A DNA stretch of 64,000 bases from Pseudomonas sp. 8Z (GCF_902506535.1 NZ_LR733825.1:189206-253205); one strand, 5' to 3'; shown: positions 46,194-54,811, numbered from the stretch's first letter. Numbers and translations are program-made. The notes: a model not told the origin generated them from the sequence alone.

Positions 46194-47147
46194 ATGTTGC
46201 GTGTGCTTATGATTTGTGGGCTGTTTCTATGTGCGGGGAGCGCTAGTGCTGAGTTAAGTTCCGAATTGATGAAGGCTAGGGACAAAGGGATTTCTTTGTA
46301 TAAACAACGTGATTGGTATGATTCGCAACCACTCTTGCTTAAGGCAGCTGAGGCCGGAGACCGTGAAGCACAGTATTACTTAGGAGAGGCACTACGCTTA
46401 TCCAAGCGCTTTATGACTCCCGATGCGCAGAGATGGTATGAAGCAGCAGCCGAGCAGGGGGATATCCACGCCATGTTGCGGTTGGCCAGCAAGCGCGACC
46501 TGTGCGGCACTTTAGACACATGCTCCCAAGATCAGGATTACTGGCGACAGCGTGCCTATCAAGAAGGGCTTGAGCGGACAAAAAAGGGTGATTTGCAAGC
46601 CATGAGCCAAATGTACGCCGTTACTGGCGATGCAGATTGGCTGAAGAAGGCAGCGGAAGCGGGATCGCCTGTAGGGCAATACCAACTTGCCAACTACTAC
46701 AAAAACGGAAAGGGCTGGTTTTTTTCGCCAGGTGCCCGTCAGGATGCAGTGGAAAAATGGTATAGGGCAGCGGCAGAAAATGGTCATGCGCTTTCGATGA
46801 TGAAAGTCTTTGGGATGTCTGTCACCCAAGGTGATTTTGAAAGCGCTCGTGAGTGGTTGAGAAAGGCTGCTGAAGTAGGAGAGGTGGATGCGGTTAGCAC
46901 TTATGGAGCTAACCTTGTTCATATGCCCAATCAGCTGGATTTTCCCCTAGACAAGGTTAAGGGATATGCATTGTTATCGCTGGTTGCTGAGGTAAGGCAT
47001 GAAGGACATGACTATGAGCGCGATCTGCTTAAGGCTATAGAGCCTACGATGTCTGCGGATCAAATTGCTAAAGCAAAGGCTTATGCGGAAGAATGGAAGA
47101 AGGCACATCCAGCTATTTCGTATTTCGATCCACGTTTTGGGTTTTAG
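46194..47147 (+). CDS. Exported Sel1-repeat protein, copy A2 (probable immunity)
   Basis: 317 residues from the ATG at 46194, with GAGG 9 bases ahead; an ATG at 46185 is the alternative. Signal peptide MLRVLMICGLFLCAGSASA. The repeat plan matches copy A1, with the same C-terminus (IEPTMSADQIAKAKAYAEEWKKAHPAISYFDPRFGF, split here as the shared A-type end). The middle (LERTKKGDLQAMSQMYAVTGD and KNGKGWFFSP) instead matches B copies closely, so the gene is a mosaic. It lies 15 bases before copy B2. The immunity role is inferred as for A1. Confidence 0.83.
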   Translation: MLRVLMICGLFLCAGSASAELSSELMKARDKGISLYKQRDWYDSQPLLLKAAEAGDREAQYYLGEALRLSKRFMTPDAQRWYEAAAEQGDIHAMLRLASKRDLCGTLDTCSQDQDYWRQRAYQEGLERTKKGDLQAMSQMYAVTGDADWLKKAAEAGSPVGQYQLANYYKNGKGWFFSPGARQDAVEKWYRAAAENGHALSMMKVFGMSVTQGDFESAREWLRKAAEVGEVDAVSTYGANLVHMPNQLDFPLDKVKGYALLSLVAEVRHEGHDYERDLLKAIEPTMSADQIAKAKAYAEEWKKAHPAISYFDPRFGF

Positions 47148-47162
47148 GGGGGGTGAGGCACG

Positions 47163-47810
47163 TTGTCACGAGTTCTGGCCTTAATCTTCTGTATGTTCGT
47201 CGGTGTGGTAAATGCAGGGCTCTCTCCGCAACAGCAAGCAGCTCGCGATCATGGCTTAGCGATTTATAAACAGGGCTCCTGGATAGACTCTCAGCCATTC
47301 TTGCGTGAAGCCGCTGAAGCAGGTGACCGCGAAGCCCAATATTATTTGGGAGAGGCGTTACGTTTATCCAAACGCTATATGACTGCTGAAGCACAGAAGT
47401 GGTATCAAGCTGCTGCTGAACAGGGAGATATCCACGCCATGTTGCGGCTGGCTAGCAAGCGCGACCTGTGCGGCACTTTAGAAACATGCTCCCAAGATCA
47501 GGATTACTGGCGGCAGCGTGCCTATAAAGAAGGACTTGAGCGGACAAAAAAGGGTGATTTGCAAGCCATGAGCCAAATGTACGCCGTTACCGGCGATGCA
47601 GATTGGCTGAAGAAGGCTGCGGAAGCAGGATCGCCTGTAGGACAATACCAACTTGCCAACTACTACAAAAACGGAAAAGGCTGGTTTTTTTCGTCAAGTG
47701 CCCGTCAGGAGGCAGTGGAGAAATGGTATAGGGCAGCAGCAGAAAATGGTCAAGCGAATGCAATGATGCGGGGCGGGCGAAGTAGAGCTAGCGTGCATCA
47801 CTTCTCCTGA
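47163..47810 (+). pseudogene. Truncated Sel1-repeat protein, copy B2
   Basis: A TTG start and signal peptide as in B1 are followed by sequence nearly identical to B1 at the DNA level, at a fixed offset of 2390 bases with no gap. The match stops abruptly after 47771 (B1 position 45381). The frame then runs 13 codons into unrelated sequence (GGRSRASVHHFS) and stops, giving 215 residues instead of 315. The C-terminal third is lost, so it is probably a decaying copy; a shortened functional protein cannot be excluded. It is the right edge of the duplicated block. Confidence 0.78.
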
Positions 47811-47876
47811 CTAGCAAGCCAGTGATCTAGAACGAGGCACGCTGCAGCAACAGCAATACCTCTCACCCCAACACTC

Positions 47877-49844
47877 TTACCCCCGCGCCGCCACCGGCAA
47901 GCTAACCACCTTGCCTTGGCGCTGTACCGGCGCCGGGCGGCGCAGTACGCGCAGCATGTCGGCCGCCTGGGCTAGCTGTTGCTCCAGTTCTTCCTTGTAG
48001 CGCGCGAGCTGTTCGCTGCGCTTGCGGCTTTGCTGGGTTTCTTGGGCCAGGGCCTTGAGGCGAAGCATGTGGCTTTCCAGCATCTGTTTGTGTTCCAGGG
48101 TGTTTTGCATCAGCGGCATCAGGGCGTCTGCGGCCCAGTGCTCGGCATCCTGGCGCACGCGCTGGTGTAGGCCGATGGTTTCCTGGGCCAGGGTGGCGAA
48201 GAAACGGCGGGTGAGGCTGCGTTGTTCGGTGAGCAGGTTTTTCAAATGCAGGCGGAATTGATCGCCTTTGCTCTGCAATTGGCGCAGTTCGCGCCAGTAG
48301 CGTTTGAGCTGGAACTGCGGAGCGTCTACGCCGTTAAGTGGGTTTTCTTCGTTATGCCGTTGGTAGATGGCCGCGACCATTTTGTTGGCCATGTCGGCTT
48401 CATGCTGCAGGTTGTGTAAGTCCTGCTCGACGGCTTGAAAGAACTGCACGATAGCCTGGTTGATGCCCAGCGTCGTCCAACTGCCGGTGAGGTTACGGCG
48501 TACCTTCTCCAGGTGTTCTTGTAGGCGTTCGGCGCGCACGCTGTGACGCAGTAACTGACCCTGGCGCTGCAGCAGGCGCTGGTTGGTTTTCAGACCGAGC
48601 AGGCGTTTGTGGTGCAGGCTGTGGTCTTCCTTGGTTTTGGCGGTCAGGTCGAGTAGTAACTGGCCGTTGTCTTGTTGGTGGTTGCCGAGCAGGGCGAGCT
48701 GTTCGCTGACTTTCTGCAGGCGCAGGCCCAGTACGTGCTGGCTGTTGTTGAGCAGGGCGAGTACCTGACGCACCACCTGTTCTTCGAGCAAGCGCTCTTT
48801 TTGCGTGACGATACGTTCGCACAGCAGGTTTTCCAGTGCGGCCATTTGGCTGCGGGCCAATAAGGCCTCGTCGCCACGTACTTTGGCGAGTAGTGCCTGC
48901 TTGGCCGATAGTGGCAGAACATCGTCCTGATTCAGTCCAAGCTGTTTGGCGGTATTGCTCTGGATCTGAGCGATGGCGTCGTGCACGAAGGCGTCGCCTG
49001 CCAGGTCGTCCCAGAGCACATCGATCTTGTTGAGCACGGCGAACAGGTTGCTCTGCGCGTCTTCGTCGAGCTGGCGGACGTGCTGCTGCCAGATGTCCAT
49101 GTCGCTGGCTGTAACGCCGGTGTCAGCAGCCAGCAGGAAGATGATCGCCTGGGCATTGGGCAGCATCGACAGGGTCAGTTCGGGCTCGCTGCCGAGGGCA
49201 TTGAGGCCCGGCGTATCTAGGATGCGCAGGCCCTGGCGCAGCAGCGGGTGGTCGAAGTTGACCATGGCGTGGCGCCAGGCGGGCACCAGCACCTGACCAC
49301 GCTTGCCGGTGCTTTCCAGCATGTCAGGGTCGAAGCCGAGCTGAATGGCCTGCTCTACGGGCATGACTTTGGTTTTGGCTACCTGAGCGAAGGCCTGGGT
49401 CATGTTGTTGGTATCGCTGGTATCCAGCGGGATATTCACCCAATGCCGTGGAATGCGCTTGAACTGGGCGACGCTGGCTGAGGTGCTGCGTGTTTCGATG
49501 GGCAGCAGGCGGATGTAGGCGTGCTCGGAGCGTGGGTCGAAGAACAGCTCGGTCGGGCACATGGTGGTGCGCCCGGCATGCGAGGGCAGCATGCGTTGGC
49601 CGTATTCGGAGAAGAACAGGCTGTTGATCAGCTCGGTCTTGCCGCGCGAGAACTCGCCGACGAAGGCCAGGGTGATGTGGTCGATGCGCAAGAGCTTGAG
49701 CGCGCGTTCGAGCTTGGCGGCTACGGCATCTGAGTTGAGGCGGTTGTGCTCCAGCCAACTGCGGTAACGGGTGATCTCGCGAATCAGCTCACGCTTCCAG
49801 GTGACATAGGCATCGACCTGCTGACTGAGACGTTCCATGCTCAT
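47877..49844 (-). CDS. Dynamin-family GTPase
   Basis: 655 residues from the ATG at 49844 (MSMERLSQQ), with GGAG 7 bases ahead. The large GTPase domain has G1 GEFSRGKTELINSLF near residue 63, a conserved threonine in the GRTTMCPTEL switch I, G3 DTPGLNALG and G4 NKIDVLWDD. The remaining 350 residues are long helices with coiled-coil character, as in bacterial dynamin-like proteins. These remodel or repair membranes, and some act in phage defence. It stands at the right border of the accessory block, is convergent with the Sel1 array, and returns to high G+C. No partner gene is seen. Confidence 0.9.
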   Translation of the reverse strand: MSMERLSQQVDAYVTWKRELIREITRYRSWLEHNRLNSDAVAAKLERALKLLRIDHITLAFVGEFSRGKTELINSLFFSEYGQRMLPSHAGRTTMCPTELFFDPRSEHAYIRLLPIETRSTSASVAQFKRIPRHWVNIPLDTSDTNNMTQAFAQVAKTKVMPVEQAIQLGFDPDMLESTGKRGQVLVPAWRHAMVNFDHPLLRQGLRILDTPGLNALGSEPELTLSMLPNAQAIIFLLAADTGVTASDMDIWQQHVRQLDEDAQSNLFAVLNKIDVLWDDLAGDAFVHDAIAQIQSNTAKQLGLNQDDVLPLSAKQALLAKVRGDEALLARSQMAALENLLCERIVTQKERLLEEQVVRQVLALLNNSQHVLGLRLQKVSEQLALLGNHQQDNGQLLLDLTAKTKEDHSLHHKRLLGLKTNQRLLQRQGQLLRHSVRAERLQEHLEKVRRNLTGSWTTLGINQAIVQFFQAVEQDLHNLQHEADMANKMVAAIYQRHNEENPLNGVDAPQFQLKRYWRELRQLQSKGDQFRLHLKNLLTEQRSLTRRFFATLAQETIGLHQRVRQDAEHWAADALMPLMQNTLEHKQMLESHMLRLKALAQETQQSRKRSEQLARYKEELEQQLAQAADMLRVLRRPAPVQRQGKVVSLPVAARG

Positions 49845-50064
49845 CCTGAATCTCCTTTCGGACATGCTTGCCGCATAAGGATTGGGGTGATGGCATGGGT
49901 GTGGGTGGCTGGAGCTGTATTGCCCTTTCACCTGCCATTGTCGTGGATGTACGCGTTTTGATTGGCGCGTAGAGCATTATGCGGGCGTTGCGAGGCGCGT
50001 CAATTGGCGCGATTCGCCGTCCGCTTTATGGTCAGGTATGGGGTGTGAGCGGTCGCTTGGGCTG

Positions 50065-50361
50065 TCAGTTTGGGCGCTGCAGCCCGTCTAGGGGAGGAAG
50101 CTGCTGCGGTGCTCGAATGCGCAGGCGTTTCTGTCGGTTCAGCTCGCCGCTTTCCAGCGTGATCTGGCTTTTGGCTACGCCGAAGGCCTTGGCCAGGAAT
50201 GCCTGCAAGTGGGCATTGGCCTTGCCGTCGACTGGCGGTGCGGTGAGGCGGATTTTCAGCCGCTCACCGTGCAGCCCGGCGAACTCATCCTTGCTCGCTT
50301 TGGGCTGCAGGTGGCAGTCGAGGATCAGATCGTCGCCGTCCCAGCGAAAGTAGCTCGCCAC
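50065..50361 (-). CDS. yggU: DUF167 protein YggU
   Basis: 98 residues starting at a GTG directly after the yggT stop. FRWDGDDLILDCHLQPKASKDEFAG and RLKIRLTAPPVDGKANAHLQAFLAKAFGVAKSQITLESG are the full DUF167 pattern. It is a small soluble protein of unknown function that travels with yggT, proC and yggS. The 220 bases between it and the dynamin gene hold no other gene. Confidence 0.93.
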   Translation of the reverse strand: MASYFRWDGDDLILDCHLQPKASKDEFAGLHGERLKIRLTAPPVDGKANAHLQAFLAKAFGVAKSQITLESGELNRQKRLRIRAPQQLPPLDGLQRPN

Positions 50362-50955
50362 TCAGAGGAAGGGGCTGAGCATTGGTGGCATGCCGGTGTA
50401 AGCCGCCAGCCCGCCAATGATGAAGCGATCCGCCAGGTTGATGGCGATGAAGGCGAAGATCGGCGAGATATCCAGGCCGCCCAGGTTTGGCAGCAGACGG
50501 CGGAAGGGCGCCAGCAGCGGTTCGCAGATCTGGTTGACCAGTTGCGCGCCGGGGTTGTAGCTGCCCGGAGCGACCCAGGAGAGGATCACGCTGATGATCA
50601 TGGCGAAGAAGAACACCTTGAGAAACAGCGAGGTAACGCCAATCACCGACCACACCAGAAGCTGCAGGATGAAGCCGCCGACGTTGTAGCCCATCAGGGT
50701 CAACGTCACCACCATCAGCAGCAGTTGCACCAGGATGGCGAGGGTCAGCGAGGCCAGGTCGAGCCCGGCGAAGCCTGGAATGATGCGCCGCAGTGGGGTC
50801 AGCAGCGGTTTGGTGGCCTTGACCACGAACTGGCTGAGCGGGTTGTAAAAGTCGGCGCGCACCAGTTGCAGGATGAAGCGCAGCAGCACGATCAGAAGGT
50901 AGAGGCTGCCGAGCGTCTGGATGATGTAGATGAGGGCTTCGATGAGTCCGGACAT
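50362..50955 (-). CDS. yggT: YggT-family membrane protein
   Basis: 197 residues with two YggT repeats, each with hydrophobic helices and the RPLL-type motif (KPLLTPLRRIIPGFAGLDLASL and EPLLAPFRRLLPNLGGLDISPI). It is an inner-membrane protein linked in other bacteria to cell shape or osmotic stress, without a defined activity. It lies between proC and yggU in one operon. Confidence 0.95.
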   Translation of the reverse strand: MSGLIEALIYIIQTLGSLYLLIVLLRFILQLVRADFYNPLSQFVVKATKPLLTPLRRIIPGFAGLDLASLTLAILVQLLLMVVTLTLMGYNVGGFILQLLVWSVIGVTSLFLKVFFFAMIISVILSWVAPGSYNPGAQLVNQICEPLLAPFRRLLPNLGGLDISPIFAFIAINLADRFIIGGLAAYTGMPPMLSPFL

Positions 50956-50965
50956 ATGTGCTTCC

Positions 50966-51784
50966 TTATTGACCCAGTTGTTCGGCGAGTTCGGCTGAGC
51001 GATTGGCGGCCGCGTTGAGCGCCTGCTCGACCAGGGCTTCGAAACCGCCGGCTTGGAAGGCTTTGATCGCCGCTTCGGTGGTTCCGTTCGGCGAGGTTAC
51101 GCGTCGGCGCAGTTCGGCGGCGTCTACGTCGCTCTCGCTGGCCATGCGCGCGGCGCCCAGTGCGGTCTGGATGCTCAGTTGTGCCGCCGTTTCGCGCGGC
51201 AGGCCGAGTTTTTCCCCGGCGGCGGTCATGGCTTCGATCAGCAGGAAGAAATAGGCCGGGCCGCTGCCGGATACGGCAGTCACGGCGTCCAGTTGGGCTT
51301 CGTCGTCCAGCCACAGGGCCAGGCCGACAGCGCTCAGCACCTGCTCGGCCTGGGCCTTTTGCTCGGGGCTGACGCGTGGATTGGCGAACAGGCCGGAAAC
51401 GCCCTGGCGCAGCAGCGCCGGGGTGTTGGGCATGCAGCGCACCACGGCGCGCTCGCCCAGCCACTGCTCCAGGCTGGCGCAACTGATGCCGGCGGCAATG
51501 GAGACGATGACCTGATTGGCGGTGAGGTGCGGCGCCAGATCCAGGCAAACCGCTTTCATCACCTGCGGCTTGACCGCCAGCACGATCAGGTCGGCACCCG
51601 TGATAGCTTCGGCGTTATCGCTGAACAGGGCGATGCCATGTTGCTGCTGCAGGCGGCCACGTTGCTCAGCGCCCGGCTCGCTGGCGCGGATGGCATCGGC
51701 GGGCACGCCTTGTGCGCGCATGCCGCCAATTAGGCTGGCTGCCATGTTGCCGGCGCCGACGAAGGCAATGATCGGATGGTTCAT
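50966..51784 (-). CDS. proC: Pyrroline-5-carboxylate reductase
   Basis: 272 residues. The NADP-binding start IIAFVGAGNMAASLIGGM, the VIVSIAAGISCASLEQWL and RCMPNTPALLRQGVSGLFAN blocks, and the signature DAVTAVSGSGPAYFFLLIEAM are all present. It makes proline from pyrroline-5-carboxylate. It starts 10 bases after yggS in the same operon. Confidence 0.97.
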   Translation of the reverse strand: MNHPIIAFVGAGNMAASLIGGMRAQGVPADAIRASEPGAEQRGRLQQQHGIALFSDNAEAITGADLIVLAVKPQVMKAVCLDLAPHLTANQVIVSIAAGISCASLEQWLGERAVVRCMPNTPALLRQGVSGLFANPRVSPEQKAQAEQVLSAVGLALWLDDEAQLDAVTAVSGSGPAYFFLLIEAMTAAGEKLGLPRETAAQLSIQTALGAARMASESDVDAAELRRRVTSPNGTTEAAIKAFQAGGFEALVEQALNAAANRSAELAEQLGQ

Positions 51785-51793
51785 AGGGCTTCC

Positions 51794-52489
51794 TTATGGA
51801 TGGGCGGGCTGGCCGTAATCACGGGCACCGAACAGGGCGGTGCCGATGCGGACCCAGGTGGCGCCTTCGGCGATGGCGGCTTCCAGGTCATGGCTCATGC
51901 CCATGGACAGGGTATCGAGGTCGAGCGCCAGATCATCACGTAGCTGGCGCAAACGGGCGAAGGCCGCGTGTTGTGCGGCGATGTCGTCGGTGGGTTCGGG
52001 AATTGCCATCAGTCCGCGCAGGCGCAGGTTCGGCAGCGCTGTTACGGTGCGTGCCAACTCCGCCAGTTCGGTGGGGCTGCAGCCGGACTTGCTGTCCTCG
52101 CCGCTAACATTGACCTGCAGGCAGATATTCAGCGGCGGTAGATGAGCCGGGCGCTGATCGGACAGGCGTTGTGCGATTTTCAGGCGATCCACCGAATGTA
52201 CCCAGTCGAAATGCTCGGCGATGGGCCGGGTCTTGTTCGACTGAATGGGGCCGATGAAGTGCCAGATCAAGGGCAGATCGCTCAGCGTGGTCTGTTTTTC
52301 CAGCGCTTCCTGCAGGTAGTTCTCGCCGAAGTCGCGGATTCCGGCGGCATGCGCCTCGCGGACGGCCTCGGCGGGTTTGGTCTTGCTCACGGCGAGCAGG
52401 CCAATTTGTAGCGGATCGCGCTGCGATGCTTGCGCCGCCTCACGGATGCGCGCTCCGACCTTTGCAATATTCTCTGCTATCGTGGACAT
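51794..52489 (-). CDS. yggS: PLP-binding homeostasis protein YggS
   Basis: 231 residues. LLAVSKTKPAEAVREAHAAGIRDFGENYLQEALEKQ carries the PLP lysine near residue 36. WHFIGPIQSNKTRPIAEHFDWVHSVDRLKIAQRL and LSMGMSHDLEAAIAEGATWVRIGTALFG complete the family pattern. It is a single-barrel PLP carrier that balances vitamin B6 and amino acids. It is divergent from pilT, with 65 bases between the starts. Confidence 0.96.
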   Translation of the reverse strand: MSTIAENIAKVGARIREAAQASQRDPLQIGLLAVSKTKPAEAVREAHAAGIRDFGENYLQEALEKQTTLSDLPLIWHFIGPIQSNKTRPIAEHFDWVHSVDRLKIAQRLSDQRPAHLPPLNICLQVNVSGEDSKSGCSPTELAELARTVTALPNLRLRGLMAIPEPTDDIAAQHAAFARLRQLRDDLALDLDTLSMGMSHDLEAAIAEGATWVRIGTALFGARDYGQPAHP

Positions 52490-52554
52490 TACTTGCGGCC
52501 CGGCCTTTAAGCGTTCGCGGCATTCTACCTGCTTGCCTGCAATTGGGGAGTCCC

Positions 52555-53589
52555 ATGGATATTACCGAGCTGCTTGCCTTCAGCGCCAAGCAAGGCGCGT
52601 CGGATTTGCACCTCTCGGCCGGCCTGCCGCCGATGATTCGTGTCGACGGCGACGTGCGCCGCATCAACCTGCCGCCGTTGGATCACAAGCAGGTGCACGC
52701 GCTGATCTACGACATCATGAACGACAAGCAGCGCAAGGATTACGAGGAATTCCTCGAAACCGACTTCTCCTTCGAAGTGCCGGGCGTCGCGCGTTTCCGG
52801 GTCAACGCGTTCAATCAGAATCGTGGCGCTGGTGCGGTATTTCGTACCATTCCCTCCAAGGTGCTGACCATGGAGGATCTCGGCATGGGCGAGGTGTTCC
52901 GCAAGATCACCGATGTGCCGCGCGGCCTGGTGCTGGTCACCGGTCCGACCGGCTCGGGCAAGTCGACCACCCTGGCGGCGATGCTCGATTACCTCAACAG
53001 CAACAAATATCACCACATCCTCACCATCGAAGACCCGATTGAATTCGTTCACGAGTCGAAGAAGTGCCTGGTCAATCAGCGCGAAGTACACCGCGACACC
53101 CACGGCTTCTCCGAAGCGCTGCGTTCGGCACTGCGGGAAGACCCGGACATCATCCTGGTTGGCGAGATGCGTGACCTGGAAACCATCCGCCTGGCGCTGA
53201 CCGCGGCGGAAACCGGTCACTTGGTATTCGGCACCCTGCACACCACCTCCGCAGCCAAGACCATCGACCGTGTGGTCGACGTGTTCCCGGCCGAGGAAAA
53301 GTCGATGGTGCGCTCGATGCTTTCCGAATCGCTGCAAGCGGTGATCTCGCAGACTTTGCTAAAGAAGGTCGGCGGTGGTCGCGTCGCGGCCCACGAAATC
53401 ATGATCGGCACGCCAGCCATCCGTAACCTGATCCGCGAGGACAAGGTGGCGCAGATGTATTCGGCGATCCAGACCGGTGGTGCGCTGGGCATGCAGACCC
53501 TCGACGCCTGCCTGAAAAACCTGGTAGCCAAGGGGGTGGTCAGCCGCGACAGCGCGCGCGAGAAGTCTAAAACCCCGGAAAATTTCTGA
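52555..53589 (+). CDS. pilT: Twitching motility ATPase PilT
   Basis: 344 residues, exactly the expected PilT length, from the ATG at 52555 with GGGGAG ahead. It has Walker A GPTGSGKSTT near residue 130, the Asp box and Walker B DPDIILVGEMRDLETI, the His box FGTLHTTSAAKTIDR, and the C-terminal AIRNLIREDKVAQMY. It powers type IV pilus retraction. A longer frame reaching 52426 runs over yggS and is rejected. pilU follows. Confidence 0.98.
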   Translation: MDITELLAFSAKQGASDLHLSAGLPPMIRVDGDVRRINLPPLDHKQVHALIYDIMNDKQRKDYEEFLETDFSFEVPGVARFRVNAFNQNRGAGAVFRTIPSKVLTMEDLGMGEVFRKITDVPRGLVLVTGPTGSGKSTTLAAMLDYLNSNKYHHILTIEDPIEFVHESKKCLVNQREVHRDTHGFSEALRSALREDPDIILVGEMRDLETIRLALTAAETGHLVFGTLHTTSAAKTIDRVVDVFPAEEKSMVRSMLSESLQAVISQTLLKKVGGGRVAAHEIMIGTPAIRNLIREDKVAQMYSAIQTGGALGMQTLDACLKNLVAKGVVSRDSAREKSKTPENF

Positions 53590-53665
53590 CCCTCGGCGCG
53601 GCGGGTGCTTGATGCTCGCCTCATGCTGACCGAGCGATACTGCGTAAGCACCTGCGAGAGCGACG

Positions 53666-54811
53666 ATGGAATTCGAAAAACTGTTGCGCCTGATGGTAGA
53701 AAAGGGCGGTTCAGACCTGTTCATCACGGCGGGCGTACCGCCTTCGATGAAGGTCAACGGCAAGATCATGCCCGTGACCAAGAACCCCATGTCGCCGGAG
53801 CAGACCCGCGAAACCGTACTGGGCGTGATGAACGACGCGCAGCGCCGCGACTTCGCCGAAAATCACGAGTGCAACTTCGCCATCAGCGCGCGCGGCATCG
53901 GCCGTTTCCGCGTCAGTGCCTTCTACCAGCGCAACCTGGTGGGCATGGTGCTGCGCCGCATCGAGACCAACATTCCCACCCTCGATGAACTCAAGTTGCC
54001 GGAAGTGCTGAAGAAGCTGGCGCTGACCAAGCGCGGCCTGGTGTTGTTCGTCGGCGCCACCGGCACCGGTAAATCCACCTCGCTGGCGGCGATGATTGGC
54101 TACCGCAACAAGAACAGCAGCGGTCATATCATCTCCATCGAAGACCCGATCGAATACATCCATCAGCACCAGAGCTGCATCGTCACCCAGCGCGAAGTCG
54201 GTTTGGACACCGAGTCCTTCGAGGTGGCGCTGAAGAACACCCTGCGCCAGGCGCCCGACGTGATCCTTATTGGCGAGGTGCGTTCGCGCGAGACCATGGA
54301 CCATGCCGTGGCCTTCGCCGAAACCGGCCACCTGTGCCTGGCCACCCTGCACGCCAACAACGCCAACCAGGCGCTGGATCGGATCATCAACTTCTTCCCG
54401 CCGGATCGACACAATCAGGTCTGGATGGATCTGTCGCTCAACCTCAAGGCCATCGTCGCCCAGCAACTGGTGCCGACCCCGGATGGCAAGGGGCGTCGCG
54501 CGGTGATCGAGGTGCTGATCAACACCCCGCTGGCTGCCGACCTGATCCGCAAGGGCGAGGTGCACGAGCTCAAGGGTTTGATGAAGCGTTCGACCGAGCA
54601 GGGCATGCAGACCTTCGACCAGGCGCTGTACAACCTCTACACCCAGGGTGAAATCACCTATGAGGATGCGCTGCTCTATGCTGACTCGGCCAACGATCTG
54701 CGTCTGATGATCAAGCTCGGTTCGGAAACTGACGGCGATCACCTGACCAGTATGGCTCAGGGCTTGTCGCTGGAAATCAGTGAGGAAGATCCGGGGCGTC
54801 GCTTTCGCTGA
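53666..54811 (+). CDS. pilU: PilT-dependent retraction ATPase PilU
   Basis: 381 residues, a PilT paralogue with Walker A GATGTGKSTS, SIEDPIEYIHQHQSCIVTQREVG, DVILIGEVRSRETMDHAV and the LCLATLHANNANQALDR His box. The extended C-terminus (LEISEEDPGRRFR) is typical of PilU. It assists PilT in forceful pilus retraction. It follows pilT by 76 bases. Its last 35 bases overlap the end of the convergent DUF4130 gene. Confidence 0.97.
   Translation: MEFEKLLRLMVEKGGSDLFITAGVPPSMKVNGKIMPVTKNPMSPEQTRETVLGVMNDAQRRDFAENHECNFAISARGIGRFRVSAFYQRNLVGMVLRRIETNIPTLDELKLPEVLKKLALTKRGLVLFVGATGTGKSTSLAAMIGYRNKNSSGHIISIEDPIEYIHQHQSCIVTQREVGLDTESFEVALKNTLRQAPDVILIGEVRSRETMDHAVAFAETGHLCLATLHANNANQALDRIINFFPPDRHNQVWMDLSLNLKAIVAQQLVPTPDGKGRRAVIEVLINTPLAADLIRKGEVHELKGLMKRSTEQGMQTFDQALYNLYTQGEITYEDALLYADSANDLRLMIKLGSETDGDHLTSMAQGLSLEISEEDPGRRFR

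Larger units (their letters stand above)
43573..47771 (+). repeat. Tandem duplication of [effector tail - Sel1 A - Sel1 B]
   Basis: Two units in direct orientation: effector C-terminal end, A1 and B1 in the first; orphan tail, A2 and truncated B2 in the second. The period is about 2388-2390 bases over the Sel1 genes. B1/B2 are nearly identical, A1/A2 less uniform, and the effector tails are the most diverged. Confidence 0.85.

Noticed and set aside
43803..47810. CRISPR-like or short tandem repeats in the AT-rich block
   Set aside because: The repetition comes from Sel1 protein repeats and whole-gene duplication, not from short direct repeats with spacers.
52426..52554. Longer start for pilT
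   Set aside because: It would overlap yggS on the other strand and add residues unknown in PilT; the ATG at 52555 has a strong ribosome site and gives the standard 344 residues.
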